From NCBI GenBank assembly GCA_011319805.1, contig SJRY01000206.1, positions 1-64,000 on the forward strand: DNA of 64,000 nt, written 5' to 3'. Below are positions 31,753-43,774 of this stretch, piece by piece. The stretch's first letter is position 1, and each line of letters begins with the position of its first letter. The stretch is from Macrocybe gigantea (lineage: Eukaryota > Basidiomycota > Agaricomycetes > Agaricales > Callistosporiaceae). A program made the translations under genes and the position numbers. The notes under the pieces were generated by a model that did no database searches, was not told the origin of the DNA, and saw only the letters and a program-made list of their open reading frames with translations.

Positions 31753-32788
31753 ATGGGCATCGAATCCTCCGAACGCTTGCCACTCGTTGTAGACTCGCCC
31801 CTCATAGAGGAGCAGCCATTGCCGACCGTCAATGGCTATCGCCAGAGGAGGCCTTGGCGCGTTGTAACGAGGCGAGAGACGCTACTGATTTTGGTCATTG
31901 TTCTGCAAGCGCTTGTATTGGGGATTGTTCTGTTCCACAAGCATCAAGAGCCTGGCTCAACCTGTCATTGCCCACAAAACGACTACCCTCTCCTTTACTG
32001 TACGAGCTCTCCATCTTTCGTGACTTCCTCATGTCCAATTCCTCCTGGTAGCGCCGGCACAATCGATACTAGAGTACGAGGTGAAGTCTTTCACTGCGGG
32101 AAGAGAGCACAAGACGATGTATCAAGGTCTCTCTGAGGAAACAGATCGTGCCTGGGGAGAGCTTTACAATCGTCAGTGTTAATTTGCTTGATGAGCTTCC
32201 GCCAAGGCCTTGACGTGCGTTATTCAAGACACAATCATGAAAATCCCTAGAAACGAAGCGGCCCTTCTGCCCAACAAGACGTATCCCATCAAAGACGAAC
32301 CGGGTTATTATCTTGCCGGCCTCGATGTTTTTCACCAACTGCACTGCCTGGCACGTCTTTGATTCTACTTCATGGAATTTCTGAGCCGCCCCTTGACTGG
32401 ATCACTTGCATGAATATTCTGCAGAACAACGTCCGGCGGGCTCTTCATCGTGATCATTACGCGAACGACACAGATCTGGACGAAGAACACGTATCGCATT
32501 GTGTTGACACCATCCGACAATCCTTGATGTAAGCACTCCGGTTATGATTGTTCAGGAGAACAAACTGAGGAGAGCGTCATATAAATCAGGTGCAACGCTG
32601 ATATTTCTATCAACGTGTGGCAGTGGAGCAACGAGCTTTCTGCCGTCGTTGGGTACAGCACCCAGGCACACACCTGCCGGAACTTTGAAAAGCTGAAGGA
32701 TTGGGCCCGATCAAGACGCGTGCACAAGTGGATAGATACGCGGTTGTTTGTGGAAGATGACTTGGCGGATCCGCCGATTATCAGTTAA
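31753..32788 (+). CDS. DUF3328 / UstYa-like oxidase
   Basis: Exons are 31753-31999, 32052-32171, 32229-32350, 32425-32528 and 32590-32788, giving 263 residues. An N-terminal membrane helix (LLILVIVLQALVLGIVLF) precedes the DUF3328 region. That region has YSPAQSILEYEVKSF, ETDRAWGELY and the two hallmark copper-type motifs HQLHC and HVSHC, followed by DTIRQSLMCNADIS. UstYa proteins install oxidative macrocycles in dikaritin RiPPs (ustiloxin, phomopsin and asperipin classes) and are also found in non-RiPP pathways. The third intron is GC-AG (CTG/GCACGT...TGCAG); reading through it would hit a stop. The start at 31753 gives the usual short cytosolic N-terminus. It is paired divergently with the two-repeat secreted precursor. 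Confidence 0.88.
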
Positions 32789-33031
32789 ATGTACGACTTA
32801 CTGCCAACTATATTCTGTACGGGACAATTTGAGGGCCCAGCAGCACCAAAGGACGCCTGGATGCCAAGAAATAATATTAGAAATGAATGTGGTGATGGTG
32901 ATCGGAAAGCGATAGCCATCTCAACATTTGCTCATGTGTCACCGATTGGTGGCGAAAAAAATCAAATAAAAAGGCATTTCCACATGAATCAAGGTGTGGC
33001 ACCTTGGCTCTCCCTCTCATCTATCGGTGCC

Positions 33032-33780
33032 ATGAAATATGCATTTCCGGTCTCGTCGCTACTTCTTTCATTGATAGGTAGGCGCTCTACTGTAACGGCG
33101 TTTGCACAACATGAATTTTGCCGCCAGGATGCGTCGGAGCCGATACGACCGTCACACTTCTTGCGATAGTCCCAACTGAACAACTGGGTGTCCCAGCACC
33201 ATCCGAGACGTTCAAGGCGATAGGCGTTGGATCTGACGGCGCGACGACATATGACAATATCGAGGTTGTGAGCGAATACCTTGTCAAGCAGCTGAACCCG
33301 CCCTCGATCTTTTCGGGCGCGAGCTTGTCTTTGAGCCTGACGACGATCCCGCCTTCGACCGTAACCGAGCCGCCCATCACTCTGCATGGTGAGTGTCAGC
33401 ACCGCGTCCCAGGCCGTTAATGAGATATGTACGCGTCGTATACAGGAACCCTCGTGGCCGACGCGTCGCATTACGTTTACTCCCTGATTCCAGATCCCAC
33501 CGCGTCGCTCGGTCCGCCCGCACAGGTGATCAGCTGTGACTTGAACGGATCTGGGGGAGGGTCGTGCGTCAGACGTGTCTGGTCAACGGATTTTGAAGAT
33601 GGCATTCTGAAAACGAGTACTTCGACATACAGCGGGGTGCGGACACCTGTGTATACGCTGGTGGCACAAGACGCCAAAGGTAATGGTCTGGTCAGAAACG
33701 AAGCTCACGGTCCAGTGTTGGCAAGCCTCGTAATTGTCGCAACCGGTCTCATGCTTGGGGGGATTTTTGGCAGCTTCTGA
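33032..33780 (+). CDS. Secreted, probably GPI-anchored, protein of unknown function
   Basis: Exons 33032-33077, 33128-33388 and 33446-33780 join in frame. The product starts with a signal peptide (MKYAFPVSSLLLSLIG), has a beta-rich Thr/Ser-rich middle (SLSLSLTTIPPSTVTEPP), one short cysteine-bearing stretch, and ends in a hydrophobic tail (PVLASLVIVATGLMLGGIFG). The tail fits a GPI-attachment signal or a membrane anchor. It follows the DUF3328 gene on the same strand by about 240 bp. I do not recognise the family; cell-surface location is inferred. Confidence 0.7.
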
Positions 33781-34306
33781 TGTGGCAAAACAAAAACCAG
33801 ACGGAAATGATTTGAATACTGCTTATCTTCAACCTTATTACAACCTAGGCATTCGTCCAGCGGCGAGAGACGTGGAATCCGATTCTGCATTCGAGATGTT
33901 CTACCCCATTCACTGTCAACGGCGCAATGCGCAACCTATGCCAAAGAGCTTCAACGAGGTTAACTGAACAAAAGCGTCACCTTTAGCGTTACTATTGGTT
34001 TCAAAAATCAGAATATATCGGCGATTTCTCGAGATATGGAGGCTCGCCATCCCTCTAACGCTTCTCATACTTGCGACGTAGGTAAAAGCATACAGCAACC
34101 AGCAAGTGCCCGTTTAATAGCATTGTAGACGCCATATGTGATCTTGTAACGATGAGCTGTACACTAGTTGGCTTCGGGTTCTTCACTACACTGCTTCTTG
34201 TTGTGGATGAAAACAATCGATATTGAAGGATATGTTTGCCGTTGTTTGCATCAAGTTTAATGAAACGGTCTTTTATCTCGAAAATCGGTTCATTTCTACA
34301 CCCGCA
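33781..34306. other. Intergenic, no gene seen
   Basis: About 525 bp upstream of the glutamine-synthetase-like gene. No exon or repeat identified. Confidence 0.5.
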
Positions 34307-35809
34307 ATGGACTGCACATACGGCATTCAGTACACCCCAGCCAACGTGAAGGCCTCCCTTAGGCCCGCCCTTTCTATTTCTTCCCTAGCCGAGGACGTTG
34401 ACTATGTCCATGTCTACTGGGCAGACCTTACTAACACTAGACGTTGCCGAATCCTGCCTGTTGACTATTTTCTGCACCTTGTCAAAGCATCCAACCGTCC
34501 GGGAGTTAATATCGCGAAGTGCGGCGTAGCTCTCGTTTATCTCCATGTTCCAGATGGCTTCTCCAGTGTCGGTGAATATCTCTACCGTATCGATCTAAGC
34601 ACCCTCAGGATCCTACCCTCTGTCGGTTTCGGTAGAGTCGCTGCTGTCATGGGCGTCTTTGAGGAGAAAGACGGAAAGAACAGTGTTCAAGTCGCTTTGT
34701 GTCCCAGAACTACTCTCCGGCGAATTGTCGAGTAACGATCCCTTCATTTCTTCACTCTGCCTATGGTCCTGAACTGTCGATTTAGATTAGCTGAAACGAA
34801 ACATCGTAGTCAATTTCTCGTGGGTTTCGAGTCCGAATTTATCCTTCTCAAAGCAGGTTCAAAGCCAAGTTCTGTTGATGGCGGCGCATTCGAGCCATCA
34901 AATATTCATCCTTGGAGCGGCACTTCTGGATTCCTCGCTGGCTCCCTGGAAGCCGCGATCCTGCACGAGATCAGCCAATCCATAAGAGGAAGCGGCATTC
35001 CACTCCAGATGGTCCACCCCGAGGCTGCGCCGGGCCAATATGAAGTTGTCACGGGTCCAATGCCGCCGCTTCAGGCCGCCGATGCCCTCGTCTTCACGCG
35101 AGAGATCATCGCGAATGTCGCGAATCGACATGGCCTTCGCGCAACATTTGCGCCCCGTCCTTTCATGTACTCCGCCGGCTCCTCTTCGCATGCCCATATT
35201 TCCATTCATCCTTCTGACATGACAGCACCGCCCAAGCCAATAAATGACCTTTCTAACCTCGAATCGTTCTTCCTGGCTGGTCTCTTGGACCATCTTCCTG
35301 CTGTAACCGCTTTCACATTACCGTCTCCTGCCTCCTACAAGCGCGTTGCGGATGGCGTATGGAGTGGAGGCACTTATGTCTCTTATGGCACAGAAAACCG
35401 CGAGGCGCCCATCCGTCTGACGAATGCCTTTTCTCCTTCGTCACGCAACTTTGAGCTGCGATTCATCGATGGCACAGCCAACCCTCACTTGGCACTCGCC
35501 GCCATCATCACTGCAGGCATTCTGGGTATCTCTGAGAAGAAACCGCTCCAAATGGCTGACTGTTTGAGTAAGGCCGCAGCTGAGATGTCCGACGAAGAAC
35601 GCCAAATTGGTGGCATAACGAAGCGGCTGCCTTTAGATACGCACCAAGCGAGAAAATATCTTGTTGAAGATGAAGACCTCATACGCCTTCTTGGAAGGGG
35701 CCTTGTTGACCCTTTCCTGGCCGTGAGCAAAAAGCTGGAAGAGGTACTTGGAGACACCAATGGCGAGACGGAATTGCAGAGGGTCCAGAGGATCGTCGAA
35801 TTTTATTAA
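34307..35809 (+). CDS. Glutamine-synthetase-like protein (type I GS catalytic domain, FluG C-terminal type)
   Basis: Exons 34307-34731 and 34786-35809 join in phase 2. The first exon carries the GS beta-grasp-like N-domain (VHVYWADLTNTRRCRILPV). The second has the catalytic domain: FLVGFESEFILL (metal-binding Glu), HPEAAPGQYEVVTGP, the HIS motif SSSHAHISIHP, and ENREAPIRL plus FELRFIDGTANPHLALAA. The fungal FluG-like branch uses this type-I fold for gamma-glutamyl-type ligations or signalling rather than ammonia assimilation. A role with the neighbouring RiPP-like pair is possible but unsupported. The full domain seems intact in frame. Confidence 0.85.
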
Positions 35810-36274
35810 GTTCCTACTTTTCAAGGGGTAGCATAGCCACAGATATGGATGAACCGGCCAGTTTCACGATCTTTATCATTCCCTTTCTATTTAATGACTG
35901 TCAATACTATCGTTGCTCATGTCGGGTAAACTAATACAGTTCTAAGGCAGTGCTATCCTTGCACCTTTACTTCCTCGATGGAATCAGGCGAATTTCTGCA
36001 TCCGCCAACATATATGGTTCGTGGCAAAATTCTGCACTGACAATCTACGGATGTCGAAGTAGCATTTCAGAATATTGGTGGGGAGGTTGAATATCATGAA
36101 CTGGATCAGTTTCGACAGAGCAGCTAACTAAGCAATGGAAAGCATATACGAATTCATTCTAAACTTAGTGAAATGAATAGCACATGCGCTGTATTATGCC
36201 CTGTACACGGTCAACGAAATGTCTTGTTTTGATTCTTTTCAATGCAGTGCAATAAAAAGGTTCAAATTTGTGTA

Positions 36275-36356
36275 CGACGCCAGCAGGATTCGAACCTGCG
36301 CCCTCAAAGAGGAACAGATTTCTAATCTGTCGCCGTAACCACTTGGCTATAGCGCC
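36275..36356 (-). tRNA. tRNA-Ser(AGA): tRNA-Ser(AGA)
   Basis: 82 bases folding as a class II tRNA: acceptor GGCGCTA with TGGCGTC, anticodon arm ACAGA-TTAGAAA-TCTGT with anticodon AGA, a long variable arm and T-loop GGTTCGAATCC. No intron. It shares its body with the tRNA at 46055-46148. Confidence 0.92.
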
Positions 36357-36457
36357 TTGAAATGTATTACTGCAGTCGGATTCCCAATTTGGACTTCACC
36401 ATGAACAAGGAATCAGCGCAAATGACCGAATACATTTATTCTCCTATTCACACCTAT

Positions 36458-38968
36458 TCACAGGATGTTTGTCACGGAAATGGCACCCAACATTGCACCC
36501 ATCACAATCAATGTAGCAGGCAAGTTATCATATGGCGTCCGGGCACTACTGACGGAACCGAAACTTGTGCTTCCGAGCCTCGAACGTTCTTTGCCTGAAT
36601 GTCCGTTGGAGGTTGCCAGCACAGATGGATCGATAGTCGCGGTGTTTATGAGCTTGGTATATGCCGATGTGGTGAATACGGTCGGCGTGGCTTCCTGAGT
36701 GGCGGGACTGTCCGTCAAAAAGACTAGTGCGAAGGAAGGAGCTTTGACCGGAACCCTGCAAATGTTTGCCGCTTGGTCACAATCGATAGTCGTGACATTC
36801 AAGGTTCCTTTCGGTCTACCGTCTACCTCGAACTTGTTGCCGAACGTCTGAACAAATGCAGAGTCAGTTCAGTCCGATCACCGTTGATCTTGGTCATGCG
36901 CAACGCACCTGTCCCCCCATGTTAGGTTAGTTTTCACAGCAACCGATTCCGCTTCAAAATATCTGCAAAAAGAGTGGTCAGAAAAGGCGAAGTGAACACG
37001 CAAGTGCAGCCACGAACTTGACTTTGACCTGAGCAGGGACGCTGCCTCCTTGTATAGAAATAGTCGCCATGAAATCGCTCCCGCTCGTAGGATCGTCGTT
37101 GAAGTTCAGCAAAGCGATCCTTGAGAGTACGCTGTTATCATAGATCGCGTACGAGGGCGTGTAGATGTTTGTCGTGGTATCGACGATTTGCGAGAGATTT
37201 GACGTTCCAAATACCTCTGCCACAACAAGGACAGAGTAATAGACCGCTCCAACGGTCCACTGGTTGAACGTTGACTGATTTGTGGGTGGCGCTGACAGGT
37301 TGTTCAATCAAAGGCAAAAATATCATTGAAAGTAGAGTCATACCTGTGAATGGCTGTGAAAAGCGCCTGTCAGTCCCTGCGCGGATCGTGACGAAAGAGT
37401 GCTTACGTTGTAATAGACGTTCTGTCCTCCGACGTGGAGGAGGGCACCAGAAAAGTTGGCGGCTGCCATGGTAAGACCGTAGTCAATAGCCCACAACGCA
37501 GCGCCAAAGCTATCGGACACTCCTGGAAGACCTCCGCAAGTGGCGGTGTTGGTTTCGAACATGATGAATGGCTTCCCAGCCGCTAACGCTAATGCGCTCG
37601 AATTACGGTACGGTCGAACCATGTTCAACCCTGAATTGTGATTCAAGAAAGATCCGAACGTTTCTTGAGGGTCAACAGGACTGCCAACCCCAAATCGTGC
37701 AAAACAATTATTGGTTGGATAGCTGCCGGCAAAACGAACGTCCATGAGGATTAGAAACCATGAGAATAAGAGGTGACGTGCTGTTCAACAGTAAGAGCGC
37801 ATAGGCTATCCGCATAGGCTTGGATATATCCAGTATCCCAAACTTGTTCCGGCATCCATGGTCCCGAAGCCAGGCTGGGCCCGATAAGCATATTTTTGGT
37901 AGGGATTCTTGGGTTTTCGCCAATATTTTTGATCAAGCTACCGAATTCGTTGAAGTAATCGAAAGGGGAATAGCCGTCGGGTCGATGTCCATGTCTAGAA
38001 GGCAAAAATGCATGAGTCGTGCGACAGTGTGGCGAGAGGGCCGTTCATCTTACGGCTGGTAGTAATCCGGCTCGTTTCCGGCTTGAAGGCCGATCAGCTT
38101 ATCTCCAAGAATAGCTTGTCCATATTCTGCGACCTGTAATCTCCAATTGGTGTCGTTAAAAGGAATACCTGAGCGCAACCGAGAATGAAGGTTACGCGAA
38201 TAAATGCACCCAGACCCATAACATACCTAGATACCATCGAACATTAACGAGAGAAGATATATTGGACGCGAGGTAGAACAAGTCCATGGTGTACATGACA
38301 GATGGGGTTTGCGTCTTACGGGTGGAGGTGAGTAGATCCATACCATGCACTGAACAGCAAGAGATCTTACTGGGTTTTTTGAATCGACCTTCTCCTTTCC
38401 CAAAGCATGTCCATTATCTAGCTTGTCGACATATACCGCAAAATCCTGTGTGTTTCCTCCAAGACGAATATGTATACCCCCCGCCCGTTGTTGGATATTT
38501 GACATGAGATTAAGGAATGGGACTTGAACGAATGTCCTTGCGCCCAATGAAGTCAGTCCCTTGAGACACGGCTCAAAAAGAAGTCCGATACAGACGAGTT
38601 TTTACCAACTACGCAATCTCTCGTGAGGTTCTGCCATGGAAAGAAGCTTTTCACTTACGCAGTTGAGTTATGACCGACATTTCAATTGAGAATCCGTAGA
38701 ACGATCCATGCTGCATTATTGACAGTCCAGGGACGCTGGTATTGGTAGCTTGCAAGTTGAGCGTGAACTCCGTCGGTGACCGCTCAGCTGGAAGCGGTGG
38801 CGCTTTCAACAGGGTTTCGTCGTACGCTGGCAACTGCGTTTGCGCCGGAGCAGCCGCCGTGGTACTCGCACCAAGACCACTAGTCTGACCGAATGGAATC
38901 TGGCCATATACCGTGACTGCACCTGCAGCACGAAGGAAACAAAAGCCGCATATCAAAGCGAACAGCAT
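36458..38968 (-). CDS. Secreted GH79-type beta-glucuronidase/heparanase-like hydrolase
   Basis: A multi-exon gene. Exon 1 (from 38968) has a signal peptide (MLFALICGFCFLRAAGAV). Later exons carry IHIRLGGNTQDFAV, acid/base motif LQAGNEPDYYQP near 38070, YSPFDYFNEFGSLIK, the nucleophile motif FIMFETNTATCGG near 37550, and a C-terminal beta domain (ANICRVPVKAPSFALVFL). A Ser-rich tail and hydrophobic end (LPATLIVMGAMLGAISV) follow, suggesting a GPI anchor. GH79 enzymes release glucuronic acid from arabinogalactan or other glycans. Exon ends near 38549, 38230, 38045, 37750, 37420, 37300 and 36960 are approximate. Both catalytic Glu residues are present. Confidence 0.82.
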
Positions 38969-40102
38969 GAAAGACAGAAATTGCGCGTAAGATGTTCAAT
39001 CCTGTTGCCGCACTGCATTTCTTATATATGCCAAGAATGTCTGGGCGTGAGGCCCGGAATACGAAAAAAAAAAAACCGCGTTTAGGCTTGGTGATGGCTT
39101 GACCTGGGCGCCATTGCCATTGATTCAGAGGTTCTGCCATAATGTGCAACAAGAGGACTTCCCCGGCACTCGGTGCGTCGCAGGAAATTCGAGCTCTGAA
39201 ACGATTCAGAATGAAATCATCCATTGAGATTCTTCCTGTAGTCCATCTTTTTGTGAAGTAGGCTATCTGCAGAGAGATATAACGGGCGTCAATCAATAGA
39301 GATGGAAGGAGTTCAGGTGAGGGACTTGTTATAATTAACTGTGGATCGATGTTGGCCGCCGAGTGATGCAGATGTTTAACAGGCGTGGGAAAGCCGGCGA
39401 CAACTCGATCTTTCCCGAGCCTAAGTCGACGAAAATGCGTTCGACATGTGATGTTCTGCCTCGTTTTTTTTCCCCTACATTCTTATGCCCAGGTCTCTGT
39501 GCAAGATTCGGATCTATGCAAGCATCATTAGCATTTCACTTTCAACAGCCCCTGTCGCTCCTGTAGCGGGTCGTGAACGACTTGCCTTCCGGTTCTTGGC
39601 AACAAAAGAAGCTTGAGGTGTGTGTCTACATGCACTCTTCGCTCCAGTATCCGAGACGCTCTCGATTAATCCGCCCGCTCTCCCGTCGCAGCACCCAACA
39701 GCCTCTATTCCTTTTTAACCTCTTCTCTTCGCCAGCGAGTTCAAGGAGGTGGAATTACCAGAAACATGCTTGGGCAGCGGATCACGGCCTACCCTTGTTA
39801 GGTCTTGAACGAGATGAACTTGTGTGTCGCCAGAATGTCCTTTGGCGTCGATCCTACACCTGGTGTTTTGAAATGGCAAGGTATTGATCCATTGAATGTC
39901 CAAATCAAAAAAGCAAAAACCGTGACCGACCACCGCGACGCGTTCTTGTCGTCATACGTCACGTGACCTGATGTCGTGCAATCGCGCCATCTCAACACCA
40001 TTGCACTTGAAGGTGAAAAAGCAAAGAACATGTTAGCAATAATGGTTAGCGGAATCCAGGTCGCCTTCCACCGTCGACGTCTTAGCGACCACCGTCTACG
40101 AA
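38969..40102. other. Intergenic between divergent genes
   Basis: About 1.1 kb holding the promoters of the GH79 gene and the F-box-like gene. A poly-A run lies near 39064. Small open frames show no family features. Confidence 0.5.
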
Positions 40103-40999
40103 ATGATCAACTTCCACTCCTGCCCTTTCGAAATTCATTCTTACATATTCCAATTAGCGTGTGGGGATGGCGATTCAGCCGTCCACACGTTGCTTCCAGT
40201 ATCGAAATACTTCTACGATGTATCCAGGCCGTTCCTCTATCGATGCTTGTCCATTTCTGGCCCGGAACAAATCACCAGGTTTGCCTCCAAACTCGACAAC
40301 GAGCCTCCACATCTGCGACAGATACATCACCTCTTCATATCCGACAGGCCGTCCGACCATGGCCCGGAGAGCCTCCCACTCTGTTTAGATTCCAACGCTA
40401 TCATGCGTATCCTGTCACTGGCTGCGCCATCATTGGAGAGCTTGACATTCGTCACCAGCTCTCCGACTTCTAGCACCTCCGTCATCGCGCGGCTCTTTCG
40501 TTTATCGTTTCCTAGACTTCAAGAGCTAACCATTTCGGGATTTTACCCGTTTCCTACTTCCTGCAAGATGCCACGGCTGAAGCGTCTTCATCTTCATGGA
40601 AATCGCAATCCTTATGGCCTCCTTCAGGTCGGCCGTTTGGAGGTCGCCTTTCCCCAGCTCACGCATCTACGGATATCTGGCCTGAGCATGGCCCTGACAT
40701 TCGCCCTTGAATTACAGGAAGCTTTGGATGCTTCGAACGCAGTTCCGCCTTCCACAAAACTCCCTTCTTCCATCAGTCGCATCGTTGTCCAACCTTGCCT
40801 CCTCCTGCGTTCTTCCGCCAAATCCACCACTTACCAAGCTCGCGAGCAGCTTATGTTCGATCATCTAGCGGCAATTCAAACGCCTGAGTGCATATCGTTC
40901 ACTCTTTTGCAACCGCACGACTTTGCTGGTGTCGACAAAATGCTCAAACAACATTGGGCGGATCGTTTAGCTGGAGGTAATGGCTGTTGGCCCCAATAG
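40103..40999 (+). CDS. F-box-like / LRR-type protein
   Basis: A single-exon frame of 298 codons from ATG 40103. The start (FHSCPFEIHSYIFQLACGD, VSKYFYDVSRPFLYRCLSI) matches the basidiomycete F-box-like pattern of P-x-E-I followed by a conserved S-R-x-L/F-Y. After it comes a set of leucine-rich turns (LRQIHHLFIS, LESLTFVTS, LQELTISGF, LKRLHLHGN, LTHLRISGL). Such proteins recruit substrates to SCF ubiquitin ligases; the target is unknown. These genes are greatly expanded in agaricomycetes and evolve fast. Confidence 0.7.
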   Translation: MINFHSCPFEIHSYIFQLACGDGDSAVHTLLPVSKYFYDVSRPFLYRCLSISGPEQITRFASKLDNEPPHLRQIHHLFISDRPSDHGPESLPLCLDSNAIMRILSLAAPSLESLTFVTSSPTSSTSVIARLFRLSFPRLQELTISGFYPFPTSCKMPRLKRLHLHGNRNPYGLLQVGRLEVAFPQLTHLRISGLSMALTFALELQEALDASNAVPPSTKLPSSISRIVVQPCLLLRSSAKSTTYQAREQLMFDHLAAIQTPECISFTLLQPHDFAGVDKMLKQHWADRLAGGNGCWPQ

Positions 41000-41439
41000 C
41001 CAGGACTTTATTCTGTGTACGTCTCTCGGCAGTTTTACAGTTTTGAGATTTCCGAACAGTTGTTATCACAGATCCTACTTGCCGTTGTTTCCATCTACTC
41101 GAAGGATGGAAGGCATACAAAACAGGGACAGTGATACCTTAGAATATACCTTCCCGTCGATATGTTATGAATGTTCCACATTGAGGCATGCGTCAATGCA
41201 GGTACATATCCATATGTGCAACATGTGATGACGTCTTGTGTCATACTTTTTGTGTCTGCTCTTCCATCTCCAGACGCTTTCGCAATTGATGAAGATGCAT
41301 TTGTCGGGCGGTCACTTGAACGCACGCAGCGGCGTAGAAACAGCACTTTGTAGGGGCACGAAGAGCCGGGGTTAGTGTGATTGAAAATAGAACCAGAAAT
41401 TGGTTACGAAGATGTGCACTCACGGCTGCGAACAAAATG
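41000..41439. other. Intergenic, no gene seen
   Basis: Short open frames in several phases only. This could include a poorly conserved 3' end of the aquaporin-like fragment. Confidence 0.4.
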
Positions 41440-41940
41440 CCCTTCCACCAATGTATATCCACTGAGTGCACCTCCGATCGGTGGACCAATCAACGTGGCT
41501 ATCCAGGTGCCCAGGATAGCCCGACTATTTTCCTGCCACCAGTGCGTCGATAGGAGTTCTGAATATCCGCATTTACAGATGGCTTACCCAACATCTGCGC
41601 CGGTCGGCGCAAGGTCAACGACAACAGCTAAGTAGATCGATACCGCTTCGAAATAACGTGAGCTTGGACTGATGCTCTATGCCCGAAAATGATATCACAC
41701 ACTCGAGCCAAAGAAAAATCCTGAGCTACAAGCAAAATTCGTTCGAGCTTCAAATGTAACGAACGCGAATACACTTACAAGATCGAGAACAATACCAAAC
41801 CCGCTACATGATTGCAGCCAAACATAGCGAACATGACAGAACCTTGGGATGGGGATTGATCATCATGCCGGATATTTCAATAAGGCAACGCACCATTCAA
41901 AATGCATGACGTGATGAAGAGATCGACGGTCATAAGACCG
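41440..41940 (-). pseudogene. Possible aquaporin/MIP-like remnant
   Basis: On the minus strand one segment reads HWWQENSRAILGTWIATL then IGPPIGGALSGY, close to the last loop and sixth helix of fungal aquaporins. Upstream pieces (MTVDLFITSCILNG, VMFAMFGCNHVAGLVLF) resemble other MIP helices. They lie in different frames without clear junctions, and I do not see an intact second NPA-type box. Probably a decayed aquaporin gene; the call is tentative. Confidence 0.35.
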
Positions 41941-41946
41941 CTTGTG

Positions 41947-43356
41947 TTAGGCTGAACCCTGGGACACACTTTCTCTCCATGCCTCCATACGATGAGTCGT
42001 CCCTTCAACTTTTTTGCGATGGCGTTTCTTTGCGGCCGGTGAATTCCCCCAACAAAATAGGATCACATCGTCTTCGTCCCATGATGCTTCTGCCATTTCC
42101 CCATCTCCAGCAGTGGCCTTCCTTCCGCGACCTCCGCGACCTCCGCGACCTCCACGACCTCCACGGGACCTCTGGGGTCTGCCACGCTTCGTAATGGCGA
42201 TGTTCCTGTCATGAACCGTTTTTGAAGATCCCATCAGTGGCGGCACGGGCTTGGATGGACGAGGGGGGTTGGCGAGGTTCTTAAGGAGGTCCGTGCCATG
42301 ACCCCACCACTTGACGGCTGCGGCACCATAATTGTAATGAAGTAGCAGATCCGATGGTTTCGGCTTCCTGGAGCCTGTCTTGAAAGCGGCATCAATGTTG
42401 TTCGGAATCGTAGGGTGATGGCGGGTTCCGGATTTATCAGCCACTGCAGCGTATAACGGTCGCGACTTGGGTATCTGATAGTTGAGGGCATATTGGGTTG
42501 ATGATGTCGCGGAGGAACATCAGTGGGCTCGAGGATATGATTTGGGGTCTGATTATCGGTGGCAAATTGGAAGGATGAGACAAGGAAATGGGGTGCGGGC
42601 AAATGTGACAAACTTTAAGGATGGCGAGACTACGAGTATCAAAAGATCGATGAATCAGATCCATGGCAAGAAATCCGTTGCGGATATCATTGATATCTCT
42701 GAGCGTTGTTACGTCTTCACCATATTGTGGTCGATTTTCTACAATGAGCTGAAGCCACTGAGGTACGCCAGAGGAAAAGGGAGACCATCAGATAATGTAC
42801 AAGTAATAGATGGTAGAACGTACTTCGGAGCCCCGCCTATGAGGGATTATGTGCATCCCGGAACTAAACGACTCGGACACACCCGTCCACACACAATACG
42901 GATCACGGTCCATCAGAGTTTGGCGAAAATCATCCCGGGTCCCCGTCGTTTCAGAAGAGATGTGTGTCCTACCTCGGATGACTTCAAGGTCGACAGCACG
43001 CGCGAGATCTTCATTAGACAATTTGCACGTCACAAGTGTCCTGTGCGCATAGCGATAACGGCGTCATCAAAGAACGCACCTGCATCGTCCGGTCCAACAA
43101 AATAGTAAATCTCGTATTCACCCAAATTTCCGTCAGTGTCAATCTCATTTCCGTCGCGTTCGTATGCCAACACGCCTTCAACTCCGAGAATACACCGACC
43201 CAGAAAGAGGAGATATCTGAGAGGTTTCAAACACAAAGATTCGATGATTTCTAGAGGAATATCGAGGTGGAATGAAGAATTTTCGTCATGCAAAAGGATT
43301 AACCGAACGTGGCCCGCTTCGATACTGGGAGTGTCGGACTCAGCAGGTGAGGACAT
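41947..43356 (-). CDS. HNH-endonuclease-domain protein of fungal type
   Basis: Exon 1 (43356 to about 43033) encodes a beta-rich N-terminal region (LRYLLFLGRCILGVEGV). Exon 2 carries the HNH-like core: RDPYCVWTG and the following MHIIPHRRG, then DIRNGF-like and MDLIHRSFDTRSLAIL. The C-terminal part has the conserved block LLLHYNYGAAAVKWWGHG and an RGG-type repeat tract (about 42120-42160), ending at 41947. Many agaricomycetes carry families of such HNH proteins of unknown role. Between the RYTLQWL and IPNNIDAAF segments the frame moves by one base near 42412, consistent with one missing base. Internal introns near 42600 and 42840 are approximate. Confidence 0.65.
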
Positions 43357-43774
43357 GATTCCAGGCAGGACGCCGTAGTCGAGTTACAACAGTGTTGAGG
43401 TAGTCACATGACGTCACATACAATGCATGGGGAGCATGAACCCCTGCACAGCTGAGTCAGATAGATTTGAGGTCAATAAAAACATAGGAATGAGGATAGG
43501 ATTAGTCAAGGTTAGGAGCTCCGGATCTGAGACAGCAGAGAACAAGCTCATAACGACACGTCTCGCGAAGCGGTAGGAATTGATCGTGCTCCTCGCCTGT
43601 TCGCTGAACTTCTACAGCCAGTGTATAGGCCTATTGTGTCGCCAACAGAGTTTTCAGTTCATGTTCAGTGACGTGTTCGAATTGAATTGGCCTTCTCGCT
43701 TACGAGTTCATATCAAATGTGTAGGTCTCGGCATCAAAATTGTCAAAGCATCTTCACAATGAGTTTGTGCAGCG

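Noticed and set aside
34307..35809. Glutamine-synthetase-like gene as a member of the RiPP-like locus
   Set aside because: It is separated by another gene and 1.5 kb, has its own upstream region, and known dikaritin clusters do not need such an enzyme; proximity alone is not enough.
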